Assembly (NCBI RefSeq): GCF_014653275.1
Contig: NZ_BNAL01000004.1
Coordinates: 1 to 64,000 of the forward strand
Reading direction: 5' to 3'
DNA length: 64,000 bases
DNA from: Deinococcus piscis
GTDB taxonomy: Bacteria > Deinococcota > Deinococci > Deinococcales > Deinococcaceae
The notes beneath the pieces were generated by a model. The model worked only from the letters and a program-made list of their open reading frames with translations, made no database searches and was not told where the DNA came from. Made by a program: the position numbers and the translations under genes. How positions within the stretch are numbered: position 1 is the stretch's first letter; every line of letters begins with the position of its first letter. This document shows positions 9,747 through 20,041 of the stretch, piece by piece.

Positions 9747-11164
9747 TGCATCCCTAGCACTGCGGCGGCACTCTGCTCTGCTTGGTCAGCCTGTCTCTCG
9801 CTCACCCCGCTCCCGTAGCGCACAGCACCATAAGTGGTCCCCAGGGTCGCCAGCGGCCCCGCCACCTCCGGCCACTCGCCAGCCACCCGGCGCAGGTACT
9901 CGGCGGGGGTTTCGGAAGCGCGGCGGTACTGACCGGCGGCGGACAGATGCCGTTCTACCTGGGCGTAGGCCTGCCGGACGCGGTGCAGCGGTGCGGAACT
10001 TGGGCCAGCGGCGCGCACCGGTTCTGCCCCCTGGACTACTTCGTCAGAGAAGGTGGGTTGCGGACGGGACGTCAGCAGGTGCCAGCCCCAGGCGAGCAGC
10101 GTAAACAGCAAAAGGGCGACCAGCAGTAAAAACAGCGCATGGTACAGATTGAGGTTGCCCAGCGGCGTCGCGGCCAGCAGGGCCACCACTTGCTGCACTG
10201 CGCCTTCCAGCAAGGTGTCTGGTGGAGGCGGAGCAGGGGTGCGCGCTCCATCCACCACGGTGATGTCCAGCGCCCGGAATTGTGCGGCCACGGCCACCGC
10301 CAGCAGAGTGAGCGGAAGGGCCAGCAGCGCAAGCAAGGGCCAGACCTGCGGCCAGCGGGGAGGCAGGCCAGGACGCCGCAGCTGGGCGCGGAGCATGACC
10401 ACGGCGTACACCATGCAGGCCAGCATGACAGCCACCCCCAGCACCTCAAGGGAGACGGCGGCGGCGCGGCTCAGTGTCTGATTGACCTCCGGTGCCTCCG
10501 GTGAAAAGGTGGGCGTCTCCCCTCCACCACGCTCCCCTACCTCACCTAGATCTGGACGGCTGAGCAGCGGGGAGTCGTTCACCACAGTGACCTGCTCGGT
10601 CACGCCCATGTAGGCTGCCGCCTGTTCCCACAGTGAGGCGCGGGGCAGCAGCACCCCGGCCAAGACCGCCAGCGCAGCGGCTCCAGCCAGCCACGGCCAA
10701 GCCCGCCGCTGGCCTGCAGCTTGCCAGCGGTCTGGCAGGGCGCGGTCATCATCACTGCGGCGCAGCAACGCCGCTGCCCCCAGGCTGACCAGCCCCAGCG
10801 GGTGCGGGGCCAGCGCGAAAGCGGGCAACAACCACAGCCAGGCATGACCCCACGCTTCCTCGGCCCGCTCGGCGGCCTGAACCACCAGAAACGCCAGAGC
10901 CATCTGGGCCACAATCAGGAAAAAAGCCGCCACCATATAACGCTGATCCCCGCCCTGCACCGCCAGCCACAGCGTGACCAGCAGGTTCGTAGCCAGCACG
11001 CCCAGGCTGAGCTGGGTGCGGTACAGCCGCAGGTCTTCACGGGCCGTCAGGGCAAATACGGCCACCAGGCCCAACAGCGGCAGCGCAGGCAACAGGCCAG
11101 CCAGGACCAGAGGCAGCGCCGCAAAGGCTGCCGTACGCCAGGCTGCGGGCTGAGCTTGGGTCAT
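9725..11164 (-). CDS. DUF4129 membrane protein, copy 3 of 3
   Basis: The longest paralogue (479 residues) has an N-terminal membrane bundle with the shared block LAPHPLGLVSLGAAALLRRS. It also has a long, Cys-free external region (VTEQVTVVNDSPLLSRPDLGE...), extra membrane segments around residues 235-260, 275-300 and 335-360, and a C-terminal DUF4129 domain (PLHRVRQAYAQVERHLSAAGQYRRASETPAEYLRRVAGEWP). Its ATG lies six bases after TATACT, indicating a leaderless transcript. It is probably the first gene of the copy 3-copy 2 unit. Confidence 0.88.
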   Translation of the reverse strand: MTQAQPAAWRTAAFAALPLVLAGLLPALPLLGLVAVFALTAREDLRLYRTQLSLGVLATNLLVTLWLAVQGGDQRYMVAAFFLIVAQMALAFLVVQAAERAEEAWGHAWLWLLPAFALAPHPLGLVSLGAAALLRRSDDDRALPDRWQAAGQRRAWPWLAGAAALAVLAGVLLPRASLWEQAAAYMGVTEQVTVVNDSPLLSRPDLGEVGERGGGETPTFSPEAPEVNQTLSRAAAVSLEVLGVAVMLACMVYAVVMLRAQLRRPGLPPRWPQVWPLLALLALPLTLLAVAVAAQFRALDITVVDGARTPAPPPPDTLLEGAVQQVVALLAATPLGNLNLYHALFLLLVALLLFTLLAWGWHLLTSRPQPTFSDEVVQGAEPVRAAGPSSAPLHRVRQAYAQVERHLSAAGQYRRASETPAEYLRRVAGEWPEVAGPLATLGTTYGAVRYGSGVSERQADQAEQSAAAVLGMQWPEVRR

Positions 11165-11170
11165 GCTGCA

Positions 11171-11176
11171 AGTATA
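11171..11176 (-). promoter_or_regulatory. leaderless -10 box of DUF4129 copy 3
   Basis: TATACT, then six bases, then the ATG at 11164; no Shine-Dalgarno sequence. Confidence 0.65.
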
Positions 11177-11288
11177 AATGCGGCTGTATATTTTTACGGC
11201 TCAGAGTTTTATGGCCCGGATGGGGCCGCTGCGCTGGCCCACCTGCCGACCGTCAGTGCTCACCCTTCCCGCACGTCCAGCGTCCGCC

Positions 11289-11747
11289 TCAGCCGGTGCG
11301 CGGCGCGGTGTCAGGCAAGACAATAGTGCCCTGGGCCGCCGCAACCAGCTTTTCGGTAGGCTGCCCATCTTCGCCGGGGCGCACCGCATAGATGCCGCAG
11401 CGGGTCACCGCCTGCCGCGCTGTACCACCGATCAGCTCACCCCGGGCCACCAACTTGTCCCCCACCGCCGGGCGAATAAAGTTGATCTTGAATTCACTCG
11501 TCAGCACCTGTGGCCCCAGATGCAGAGCGCCCACAAAGGTCAGCGTGATATCCGCCATGGTCCCTAGCAGCCCGCCGTGGGCAAAGCCGTGGTGCTGGCG
11601 TAGGTCTTCGCGTAGCGGCACTTCCAGGGTGGCCCCCTGTTCACCTATCTCGGTGAAGCGGGCCCCAATCAGGGTCGAAAAGCTCTGCTGCGCGATGATG
11701 CTGTTGGCAAAGGTCAGCAGCTGCTGGGAGTCAGCGGGAAGGGTCAT
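11289..11747 (-). CDS. PaaI-type hotdog thioesterase
   Basis: The 152-residue protein has the hotdog-fold acyl-CoA thioesterase signature HHGFAHGGLLGTMADITLTF (about residues 52-71), where the HGG motif and following acidic residue form the active site in PaaI-like enzymes. It probably hydrolyses acyl- or aryl-CoA esters in the cytoplasm. The substrate cannot be told from sequence. It is a separate gene upstream of the DUF4129 cluster, on the same strand as rpoD but after a hairpin. Confidence 0.88.
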   Translation of the reverse strand: MTLPADSQQLLTFANSIIAQQSFSTLIGARFTEIGEQGATLEVPLREDLRQHHGFAHGGLLGTMADITLTFVGALHLGPQVLTSEFKINFIRPAVGDKLVARGELIGGTARQAVTRCGIYAVRPGEDGQPTEKLVAAAQGTIVLPDTAPRTG

Positions 11748-11760
11748 ACCGCACTATGCC

Positions 11761-11790
11761 AAAAATGTAGGACCCCACCCGCAGGTGAGG
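11761..11790 (-). terminator. possible terminator after rpoD
   Basis: On the minus strand CCTCACC and GGGTGGGG can pair around TGC, and TCCTACATTTTT follows. The stem has one bulge, so the call is moderate. Confidence 0.4.
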
Positions 11791-11835
11791 CCCCGCTGGC
11801 GTGCTGTCCCCACAGGGCTCAGGCACGCGCACCCC

Positions 11836-13272
<1,437 letters not shown>

Positions 13273-13296
13273 GGGTCCTCCAGGAAAATGGGCCAG

Positions 13297-13328
13297 GAAA
13301 GGCGGGAAAGCCACGAAAGGCGGGAAAG
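13297..13328. repeat. 14-bp direct repeat upstream of rpoD
   Basis: GAAAGGCGGGAAAG occurs at 13297-13310 and 13315-13328, four bases apart, in the 5' untranslated region of rpoD. Confidence 0.8.
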
Positions 13329-13466
13329 AAAGTCAACGAACTGCCCGGCGCTGAGGAGAAAAACACAGCCTTAGAGGCGTGGAAAGGGCGCGGATGGCCA
13401 ATAGACACAGCGGAGCAGCTTAACAGTGTATTTTAGCACCGCAAAGAGCACGCTCCGCCCTGACTT

Positions 13467-14630
13467 TCAAGGGCGACGTGCTGACAGAACCTTGAAGCCT
13501 CGCTCATGCGTCAGCAGCTCGGCTGGGCCGAGGTGGGCCGCCATCTCCGCTTCGTAGGGCAGGAAATCATTAGCGACCAGAATCAGCTGCCCGCCAGGAT
13601 TCAGGCGGCGGCGGGCAGCGGCGATGAACTCGCGGGCCACATCCAGCACCACGCCGCGCCCCACATGAAATGGCGGGTTGGTCAGGATCACGTCAAAGCG
13701 GCGCTCGCCCAGATCAGCGTCTACGTCAGAATGGACGGCCTCCCCGCCCAGGCCGTTGGCCTCCAGGGTGAGCCGGGCGCTGCGTACACTTTGCAGGTCG
13801 CCGTCGGCCAGCGTGACTGCTGCGCCGCGCTGAGCTGCCCAAGCGCCGATCAGGCCGGTGCCGCAGCCCAGGTCCAGCACGGACTTGCCTGCCCACTCCT
13901 GCTGCGGTTGCCCAGCCAGCGTATCCAGCAGGATATCGGTGGCTTTGTCCACTTTGGCGGCACTAAACACTCCTGGCAGGCCCACCACTTTCACGCCGTG
14001 GTCCTCGTAGCCTTCGGCGGCAGGCAGAGCGGGCGTGGGGCCAGGGCGGCGGGTGAGGACGGCCACCCGCATCCCGCCGTCGCGGGCGATGGTTTCGCCT
14101 GTGCCATACGCCTTGGAAGCGGCGCGCACATAACGGTCAAACCCTTTGGCCTTGTCGCCCGCCAGATACAGCTTGCCGCCAGGGGGCGTGTGGGCGTGCG
14201 CCCAGCTGATCTGCGCCTGGGCATAAGCGGTGCCCCGGTCCCCGGCCAGCACACAGGCCACCGTACGGGCCGGCTCGGCAAAGTGCGCGCTCAGATCATC
14301 GCCCGGAGCAGCCACCAGCGGCTCCAATCCATCGGCCCGCAGCGCCGCAATTGCCGCCGCTGAGCCTTCGACGGGCCGCAGCTCCGCCCCCGGTAGCGAA
14401 GCCAAGAGCCCGCCCATCGCACTCAGATCCAGCACCGGGCCACGCGCCTTGCGCTTGAGCATGGTCTGGAACAGCAGCAGTTGGGCGTCGTCCACGCCGG
14501 GATAACCACGCACGCCAGGCTTGGTCGGCGGCACACCGTACTCTCGCAGATTGGGTGGCAGCTGCGCCGGAAGAATTCGAAAGTAGCGGTCAGGATCAGT
14601 CTCATGGCGGGCGGCGGAAACAGGCGTCAT
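13467..14630 (-). CDS. RsmC/RlmG-type rRNA (guanine-N2) methyltransferase
   Basis: The 387-residue protein has the two-lobe layout of RsmC/RlmG enzymes: a degenerate N-terminal methyltransferase-like half and a C-terminal catalytic half. The SAM motif is VLDLGCGTGLIGAW (about residue 251) and the catalytic motif is VILTNPPFHVG. NPPF is typical of enzymes methylating exocyclic amines of guanine in rRNA. Whether the target is 16S or 23S cannot be decided. The ATG lies six bases after TACACT, so the transcript is probably leaderless. Confidence 0.85.
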   Translation of the reverse strand: MTPVSAARHETDPDRYFRILPAQLPPNLREYGVPPTKPGVRGYPGVDDAQLLLFQTMLKRKARGPVLDLSAMGGLLASLPGAELRPVEGSAAAIAALRADGLEPLVAAPGDDLSAHFAEPARTVACVLAGDRGTAYAQAQISWAHAHTPPGGKLYLAGDKAKGFDRYVRAASKAYGTGETIARDGGMRVAVLTRRPGPTPALPAAEGYEDHGVKVVGLPGVFSAAKVDKATDILLDTLAGQPQQEWAGKSVLDLGCGTGLIGAWAAQRGAAVTLADGDLQSVRSARLTLEANGLGGEAVHSDVDADLGERRFDVILTNPPFHVGRGVVLDVAREFIAAARRRLNPGGQLILVANDFLPYEAEMAAHLGPAELLTHERGFKVLSARRP

Positions 14631-14636
14631 ACTGCC

Positions 14637-14642
14637 AGTGTA
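14637..14642 (-). promoter_or_regulatory. leaderless -10 box of the rRNA methyltransferase gene
   Basis: TACACT, six bases, ATG at 14630. Confidence 0.65.
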
Positions 14643-14680
14643 GTTGCCACAGTTAATACGCTCTGCGGCCCTTCCTCAAG

Positions 14681-16147
14681 ATGAAGACTTCACCCAACCA
14701 AATACCGGCACCTCTACCTGCTCTGCTTCTGCTTGCCACCGCGCTCTATACAGCGCTGACTCTGGGACTTCCTGCTCCACTGGGTCAAGCAGAAGCGGCG
14801 CTGTCCTGGGTCTGGATGGCTGCCATCACCTTTGCCTGGCTGCTCTCTGTGCAGGTCTGGTGGCAGCGCCGCACCACAGTGACTGCCTGGTTGGCCGCGG
14901 CCGTCAGTGTTCAGGCTCTGGGAACGCTATTGAATATCGGCTTTGGCATCACCGAGCTGATTCACCACCACTCGCCCGCCCGACTGGCACTCGACACCAC
15001 CTTCTTTCTGCTGGTCGGCATGGCCTTGGTGCAGGTGGTGGACTGGCTGCGCGAAAACGGACGCTGGCCCGGGCAACTGGCCCTCTTTGACACCCTGATG
15101 ACCGCCGTCATTGCCGCAATGGGCGTGTGGGTGCTGGGGCTAGACCGAATCATGGCCGGTATCAGTGACCAGCCAGCGCTCACCATGCTGCTGCTCACTT
15201 ACGCCACAGCGCAGATTCTCATCATCTCGCTCAGTGTGCTGCTGCTGCTGCGCGGCATTCACAATCAGGTGCTGAGGGTCATCACAGCTGGCCTGCTCTG
15301 TTTTGGCGCAGCCGACCTGTACACCGTGGTCATGCAGGGCAGCGCCGATGAGAGGTGGCTTTCGCTGCTGTGGGTCTGGGGAATCGCTCTGCTGGCTTTG
15401 GGCATGGAGCAGGTGGGGCACACGGGGCTGACCCTGCGCCCCGCTGCCCTGAAGTCGCCCGCGCTCAAACAGCTGCTGTGGCGCCTTCCATACATCGCCG
15501 TGCTGGTCTGCTGCATCCTGCTGCTGGTCGGCGCACTGAATGGGCCCCAGCGGCAACTGGGCCTCACGGTGGGCACCGTCCTCATCTTTGGACTGTTCAC
15601 GCTGCGCCAGATCAAAATCGCGCAGGCCAACCGGCAGATGCAGGCCCAGCTGGAAGCCAGCCGCCGCGAACTTGAACATCTGGCCTACCATGACGTGCTG
15701 ACCGGGCTCCCCAACCGCGCCGCTTTTACGCACTTTTTTGAAAACGGCATGGAGGCGAACGAACCTTACGCCATTTTCTCGCTTGACCTCAACGGGTTTA
15801 AAGAGATCAACGATACCCACGGCCACGCGGTCGGTGACCGGATGCTGCGCCACGCCGCACAGCAGCTCAAGCGGGCCGTCGCCGCTCCAGGGCGCATTTT
15901 TCGCTGGGGCGGCGACGAGTTCGTAATCGTGGTGCCCGGCGTAGAGCGTGGGGCCGAAGCCGAAGCTCTGGCCCGCTTCATCGCCGTGAATATCCGTACT
16001 CCCCTGCTGCACCAAGGACAGCAGCTCAGCGTAGGCACCTCAGTTGGCTACGCACTAGGCCGCAGCAAGCAGGCCTACGAAACCCTGCTGGGCCTGGCCG
16101 ACCACGATATGTACAGCGCCAAAGCCAGAAGTGGCCGGGGGCGCTAA
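14681..16147 (+). CDS. membrane diguanylate cyclase (GGDEF)
   Basis: The N-terminal 320 residues contain about eight or nine hydrophobic membrane segments. They are followed by a short coiled-coil-like linker (QANRQMQAQLEASRRELEHL) and a GGDEF domain from AYHDVLTGLPNRAAF to the C terminus. The catalytic motif is exactly GGDEF (residues 410-414), so synthesis of cyclic di-GMP from GTP is expected. No RxxD inhibitory site is visible just before it. The membrane part probably senses a signal, of unknown nature. It stands alone between minus-strand genes. The start is the first ATG; no clear Shine-Dalgarno sequence or -10 was found. Confidence 0.92.
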   Translation: MKTSPNQIPAPLPALLLLATALYTALTLGLPAPLGQAEAALSWVWMAAITFAWLLSVQVWWQRRTTVTAWLAAAVSVQALGTLLNIGFGITELIHHHSPARLALDTTFFLLVGMALVQVVDWLRENGRWPGQLALFDTLMTAVIAAMGVWVLGLDRIMAGISDQPALTMLLLTYATAQILIISLSVLLLLRGIHNQVLRVITAGLLCFGAADLYTVVMQGSADERWLSLLWVWGIALLALGMEQVGHTGLTLRPAALKSPALKQLLWRLPYIAVLVCCILLLVGALNGPQRQLGLTVGTVLIFGLFTLRQIKIAQANRQMQAQLEASRRELEHLAYHDVLTGLPNRAAFTHFFENGMEANEPYAIFSLDLNGFKEINDTHGHAVGDRMLRHAAQQLKRAVAAPGRIFRWGGDEFVIVVPGVERGAEAEALARFIAVNIRTPLLHQGQQLSVGTSVGYALGRSKQAYETLLGLADHDMYSAKARSGRGR

Positions 16148-16164
16148 GCGCGGGCGGCCAGCCT

Positions 16165-17406
16165 TCAGAAACTGAGCGTGGCGAACAGGTCATCCAAGGT
16201 TTCGGCGCGGCGAATCATCTCTACGCCGCCGTCCTCACGCAGCAGATACTCGGCGCTGCGCAGCTTGCCGTTGTAGTTAAAGCCCATGCTATGCCCGTGC
16301 GCTCCCGCGTCATGAATCACCACCACGTCACCGCTCTGCATAACTGGCAGGTCGCGGTCAATGGCAAATTTGTCGTTGTTCTCGCACAGCGAGCCGGTCA
16401 CATCGACCATCTGCGTGGGCGCACCCTCGCCTTTGTTCAGCACGGTGATGTGGTGATAGCTGCCGTACATGGCCGGGCGCATCAAGTTGGCCATGCAGGC
16501 GTCGAGGCCCACGTAGTCCTTGTACTTGCGCGTCACATGGCGCACCCGCGACACCAGCACACCGTAAGGCCCGGTCATCACCCGGCCACACTCGAAGCTC
16601 AGGCGCAGGCCGTCTAGCCCTGCGGGCTTGATGATGCTGTCGTACAGCGCCCGGATGCTGTCCGATACTTCCTGGTAGCTCATGGCCTGCTGCTCTGGGC
16701 GGTAAGGAATACCGATGCCGCCGCCCAGGTTCACGAATTCCAGTTCGATGCCCAGCTCATCCTTGAGGCGCACGGCCAGCGTGAACAGCATCCGCGCCGT
16801 CTCGATGATAAAGGCCGGGTCCAGCTCATTGCTGGCGACCATGGTGTGCAGGGCAAAGCGCCGCACGCCCCCCGCCTGAGCGGCGCGGTAGCAGTCCAGC
16901 AGTTGGTCGCTGGTCACGCCGTACTTGGCCTCTACCGGGTTGCCGATAATCGCGTTGCCGGTACGCTCCGGGCCGGGGTTGTAGCGAAACGACAGCAGCT
17001 CGGGCAGCCCACCTACCGCGTCTTCCAGCGCCTGAATGTGCGTGATGTCGTCCAGGTTGATCACTGCGCCCAGTTCGTAGGCCCGGCGGAATTCCTCGGG
17101 CGGGGTGTCGTTGGAGGTGAACATGATGCTCTCGCCGGTGATGCCCACGCGCTGCGCCAGTTCCAGCTCGGGAAGCGAGGAGCAGTCGGCCCCGCAGCCT
17201 TCTTCGGCCAGAATCCGCAGCAGCGCGGGCGTGGGAGCCGCCTTGACCGCGTAGTAGTTGCGGAAACCCGGTGCCCAGGCAAACGCCTGCACGAAGGCGC
17301 GGGCATTCTCGCGGATGCCGCGCTCGTCGTACAGATGAAAGGGCGTAGGCAGTTCGTGGGCCAGTTCGGTGAGACGCTGTTCGGTGGTGGGAAGGGTCTT
17401 GGTCAT
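16165..17406 (-). CDS. lysA: diaminopimelate decarboxylase
   Basis: LysA decarboxylates meso-diaminopimelate to L-lysine, the last step of the DAP route. The 413-residue fold-type III PLP enzyme has the PLP lysine in YYAVKAAPTP (K55), the glycine-rich phosphate loop NLGGGIGIPY, and the C-terminal active-site segments ECGRVMTGPYG and GSLCENNDKFA. The start at 17406 is preferred because GAGGAA precedes it. dapL and dapA lie upstream on the same strand, separated by spacers of about 90-110 bases that contain short tandem repeats. High confidence. Confidence 0.95.
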   Translation of the reverse strand: MTKTLPTTEQRLTELAHELPTPFHLYDERGIRENARAFVQAFAWAPGFRNYYAVKAAPTPALLRILAEEGCGADCSSLPELELAQRVGITGESIMFTSNDTPPEEFRRAYELGAVINLDDITHIQALEDAVGGLPELLSFRYNPGPERTGNAIIGNPVEAKYGVTSDQLLDCYRAAQAGGVRRFALHTMVASNELDPAFIIETARMLFTLAVRLKDELGIELEFVNLGGGIGIPYRPEQQAMSYQEVSDSIRALYDSIIKPAGLDGLRLSFECGRVMTGPYGVLVSRVRHVTRKYKDYVGLDACMANLMRPAMYGSYHHITVLNKGEGAPTQMVDVTGSLCENNDKFAIDRDLPVMQSGDVVVIHDAGAHGHSMGFNYNGKLRSAEYLLREDGGVEMIRRAETLDDLFATLSF

Positions 17407-17417
17407 GGAAGTTCCTC

Positions 17418-17515
17418 GTTGATGGTTGATGGTTGAGAGGTGATGGGGATGGAAGAAGGCAGATGGCAAGCTTTTCTGCCTTCAGCGTTCAGCTTTTAGC
17501 GTTCAGGCAGTCGCA
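17418..17515. repeat. heptamer tandem repeats between lysA and dapL
   Basis: A TTGATGG-like 7-base unit is repeated at about 17418-17446. A second array of TTCAGCN/TTTAGCN heptamers lies at about 17480-17511, just before and into the dapL stop. They are degenerate and short. Confidence 0.55.
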
Positions 17516-18761
17516 GCTTCCCCCGGATGCTCTGCACCGCTGCCTCAATGTTTTCGCGGTGCCCGAAGGCCGAAAAGCGCACGTAGCCCTCCCCCGCCGA
17601 GCCAAAGCCCGCGCCGGGGGTGACAACCACCTGCGCCTCACGCAGCAACTGGTCAAAGAAGTCCCAGCTGCCCAGGGGCTGACCGTCCGGGCCGGTGGGC
17701 GTCCTCACCCACAGGTAGGGCGCGTTGTCACCGCCGGTCACGTCCAGCCCCAGCTCACGCAGTGCCGAGCGGATGATGCGGGCGTTTTCCATGTAGTAGG
17801 CGACCAGGGCGCGGCTTTCACGCTGCCCGGCTTCGCTCAGGGCTGCCACGCCGCCCGACTGCGCGATGTTGCTGGCACCGTTGAAAAAGGTGCTCTGACG
17901 GCGGTTCCACATGCGGTTCAGTTCGCCTTGCTCGCTGTCTTCGGTCCGCAGGGCATAAGGCACCACCGCCCAGCCCAGGCGCACCCCCGTAAAGCCGGAG
18001 AACTTGCTGAATGAGGTCAGCTCAATGGCGCATTCTCTGGCCCCCTCGATTTCATAGATGGAGCGGGGCAGCTCCGGGTCCGCGATGAACTCGGCATAAG
18101 CAGCGTCAAAGATGATGACGGCCCGGTGCTGGCGGGCATAGTCCACCCACGCCTGCAACTGCTCACGGGTCGCCACCGCTCCGGTGGGGTTGTTGGGGCT
18201 GCACAGGTAGACCACATCCAGTTGTTCGTCCTGCTCAGGTCCGGGAGGCGCGGCGAACCAGCCGTTGTCCGGGCTGCCTTCCAGCAGCCGCAGGCCCGCG
18301 TAAGCCCCAGCTGCGGCGTCGTACTCGCCGGTGCGGCCCGCCACCACGTTGCTGTCCACATACACCGGGTAGGCGGGGTTCTGAATCGCCATCACGCTGC
18401 CCTGCGCGAACAGGTTCTGGATGTTGGCGGCGTCGGCTTTGGCTCCGTCGCTCACAAACATCTCGCCGGGGTCCAGCGTCACACCGCGCTGCGCGTAGTA
18501 GGCGACCAGGGCGTCACGCAGCTCTGCCTCGCCCTGCTCGTCACCGTAGCCGGTATAGGTGCCCCGCTCGCCCAGCGCCGTCACCCGGTCATGCAGGCCC
18601 TGCAAGATGGTCGGCGTCAGCGGCTCGGTGGTGTTGCCGATGCCAAGGCGGTAGATGGTCTGGTCGGGATGCTCGGCGCTGTACTCGCGCACCCGGCGGG
18701 CGATTTCGGGAAACAGGTAGCCAGCGGAAAGCTTGCGGTAGTTGGGGTTAAGTTTTGCCAT
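17496..18761 (-). CDS. dapL: LL-diaminopimelate aminotransferase
   Basis: DapL converts tetrahydrodipicolinate directly to LL-DAP with glutamate as donor, bypassing the acylated DAP branch. The 421-residue fold-type I aminotransferase shows the DapL N-terminus NPNYRKLSAGYLFPEIARR, GIGNTTEPL, the CSPNNPTGA motif and the PLP lysine in LTSFSKFSGFTGVRLGW. The start at 18761 has AAGGAG seven bases upstream; 24 in-frame upstream codons are ignored. It lies between dapA and lysA, so a complete variant-pathway cluster except dapF is present. This is unusual for Deinococcus, where lysine is generally assigned to the alpha-aminoadipate route. Confidence 0.95.
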   Translation of the reverse strand: MAKLNPNYRKLSAGYLFPEIARRVREYSAEHPDQTIYRLGIGNTTEPLTPTILQGLHDRVTALGERGTYTGYGDEQGEAELRDALVAYYAQRGVTLDPGEMFVSDGAKADAANIQNLFAQGSVMAIQNPAYPVYVDSNVVAGRTGEYDAAAGAYAGLRLLEGSPDNGWFAAPPGPEQDEQLDVVYLCSPNNPTGAVATREQLQAWVDYARQHRAVIIFDAAYAEFIADPELPRSIYEIEGARECAIELTSFSKFSGFTGVRLGWAVVPYALRTEDSEQGELNRMWNRRQSTFFNGASNIAQSGGVAALSEAGQRESRALVAYYMENARIIRSALRELGLDVTGGDNAPYLWVRTPTGPDGQPLGSWDFFDQLLREAQVVVTPGAGFGSAGEGYVRFSAFGHRENIEAAVQSIRGKLRLPER

Positions 18762-18845
18762 GTGAATACTCCTTGAGAGGACAGGAACAGAAGGGACGGG
18801 GGAAGCAAGTGAGGGAAGCGGAGACATCTGCACGCAGGCCTCCCT

Positions 18846-18887
18846 CAGACCTTGGGACGCTTAGACATTTAGACGCTTAGACCTTTC
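18846..18887. repeat. octamer tandem repeat overlapping the dapA stop
   Basis: About five copies of an 8-base unit near GACGCTTA run through the dapL-dapA spacer and into the last codons and stop of dapA, so the repeat encodes its final residues. The unit matches that of the sufC-sufB spacer. Confidence 0.65.
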
Positions 18888-19798
18888 CCGCCTCTGCGCA
18901 CGTCCAGCCCGGACAGCGCCGCCAGGATCTCGCGCCTGTGCGCCTCGTCTTCAAGGGTGGTCATGGGCAGGCGGAAGGTTTCTTCGCACCAGCCGTACTC
19001 GGCCAGCGCCGTCTTGATGGGGATGGGATTGGTTTCTACGAAGCAGGCCCGGAAAAAGGCCTCCAGCGTGGCTTGCAGGGCGCGGGCTTCTTCCATCTGC
19101 CCGGCGCGGGCCAGGCGTACCAGTTCGGCCATCTGCGCGGGAATCAGATTGCTCGCCACCGAAATTACGCCGTGCCCGCCCGCTTCAATCAGGCCCAGCA
19201 CCATATTGTCGTCGCCGCTGACCACCTGAAAGCCGGGCAAGCGCTGCCCTATCACGTCGGCCATCTGCGTCAAGCTGCCGCTGGCTTCCTTGACCCCGAC
19301 GATGTTGGGACAATCCTGGGCCAGCCGCACCAGCGTGGGCGTTTCGATGTTCACGGCGGTGCGGCTGGCGATGTTGTACAGAATCACCGGGATGTTGACC
19401 GCCTCCGCCACGGCGCGGAAATGCTCGTACAGGCCCTTTTGGGTGGGCTTGTTGTAGTAGGGGTTGATCAGCAGCACGCCGTCCACACCACTCATTTCGG
19501 CGTGCTGGCTGAGCTGGACCGCCTCGGCGGTGGAGTTGGAGCCGGTGCCAGCAATCACCGGCACGCGTCCGGCAGCCTGCCGCACGGTGAAATCCACCAC
19601 GTGGTCGTGCTCTGCGTGGGTCAGGGTGGGGCTTTCGCCGGTGGTGCCGCAGGGCACCAGGCCGCTGACACCCGACTCAATCTGGTACTCAATCAGGTCG
19701 GCCAGGGCAGCTTCATCGACCCAGCCGTCACGGGTAAACGGCGTAATCAGCGCGGTGTACACGCCGCTGAGGTCAAGGGGATGCAGAGGGTCGGTCAT
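18869..19798 (-). CDS. dapA: 4-hydroxy-tetrahydrodipicolinate synthase
   Basis: DapA condenses pyruvate with aspartate semialdehyde, the first committed step of DAP/lysine synthesis. The 309-residue TIM-barrel protein has GTTGESPTLT, the YYNKPTQKGLYEHF loop, the catalytic Tyr in PVILYNIASRT and the Schiff-base Lys in IVGVKEASGSL. AAAGGAG precedes the ATG. Its C-terminal end runs into the octamer-repeat array. dapB lies 212 bases upstream on the same strand. High confidence. Confidence 0.97.
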   Translation of the reverse strand: MTDPLHPLDLSGVYTALITPFTRDGWVDEAALADLIEYQIESGVSGLVPCGTTGESPTLTHAEHDHVVDFTVRQAAGRVPVIAGTGSNSTAEAVQLSQHAEMSGVDGVLLINPYYNKPTQKGLYEHFRAVAEAVNIPVILYNIASRTAVNIETPTLVRLAQDCPNIVGVKEASGSLTQMADVIGQRLPGFQVVSGDDNMVLGLIEAGGHGVISVASNLIPAQMAELVRLARAGQMEEARALQATLEAFFRACFVETNPIPIKTALAEYGWCEETFRLPMTTLEDEAHRREILAALSGLDVRRGGKGLSV

Positions 19799-19851
19799 GG
19801 TTTCTTTCTCCTTTGGGACAAGTCATGGGACAAGTGGTAGCGGGCGAACAA

Positions 19852-19866
19852 GGGGCCGCAGGCCCC
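19852..19866. other. hairpin in the dapB-dapA spacer
   Basis: GGGGCC and GGCCCC enclose GCA. In the minus direction the following bases are TTGTT, too poor in T for a confident terminator, but it could attenuate read-through into dapA. Confidence 0.4.
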
Positions 19867-19995
19867 GGCTCTGGCGCAAAGGTCAGAAGCCGGAAGTTGG
19901 GGAAGGAGACTATCCAGGGTCAGCGCACCGCCCGAGAAAGAATGTCTGTTCGGCGCTTAGGCCGGGTGGCCCCTCTCTCAAAGGGACATCAGAGA

Positions 19996-20041
19996 TTCTC
20001 CGGATAGCCTCTAGCGTTTTCGCGCAGCGGTATCCGGAGAA
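19996..20041. repeat. 11-bp inverted repeat at the dapB stop
   Basis: TTCTCCGGATA (19996-20006) and TATCCGGAGAA (20031-20041) are perfect complements around a 24-base loop that contains the dapB stop codon. No T tract follows. Confidence 0.65.

Noticed and set aside
17418..17515. CRISPR-like array
   Set aside because: Units are 7 bases, contiguous and degenerate, with no spacers.
19799..20010. Lysine riboswitch or T-box before dapA
   Set aside because: No conserved riboswitch core or T-box sequence could be found on the minus strand; only two simple inverted repeats are present.
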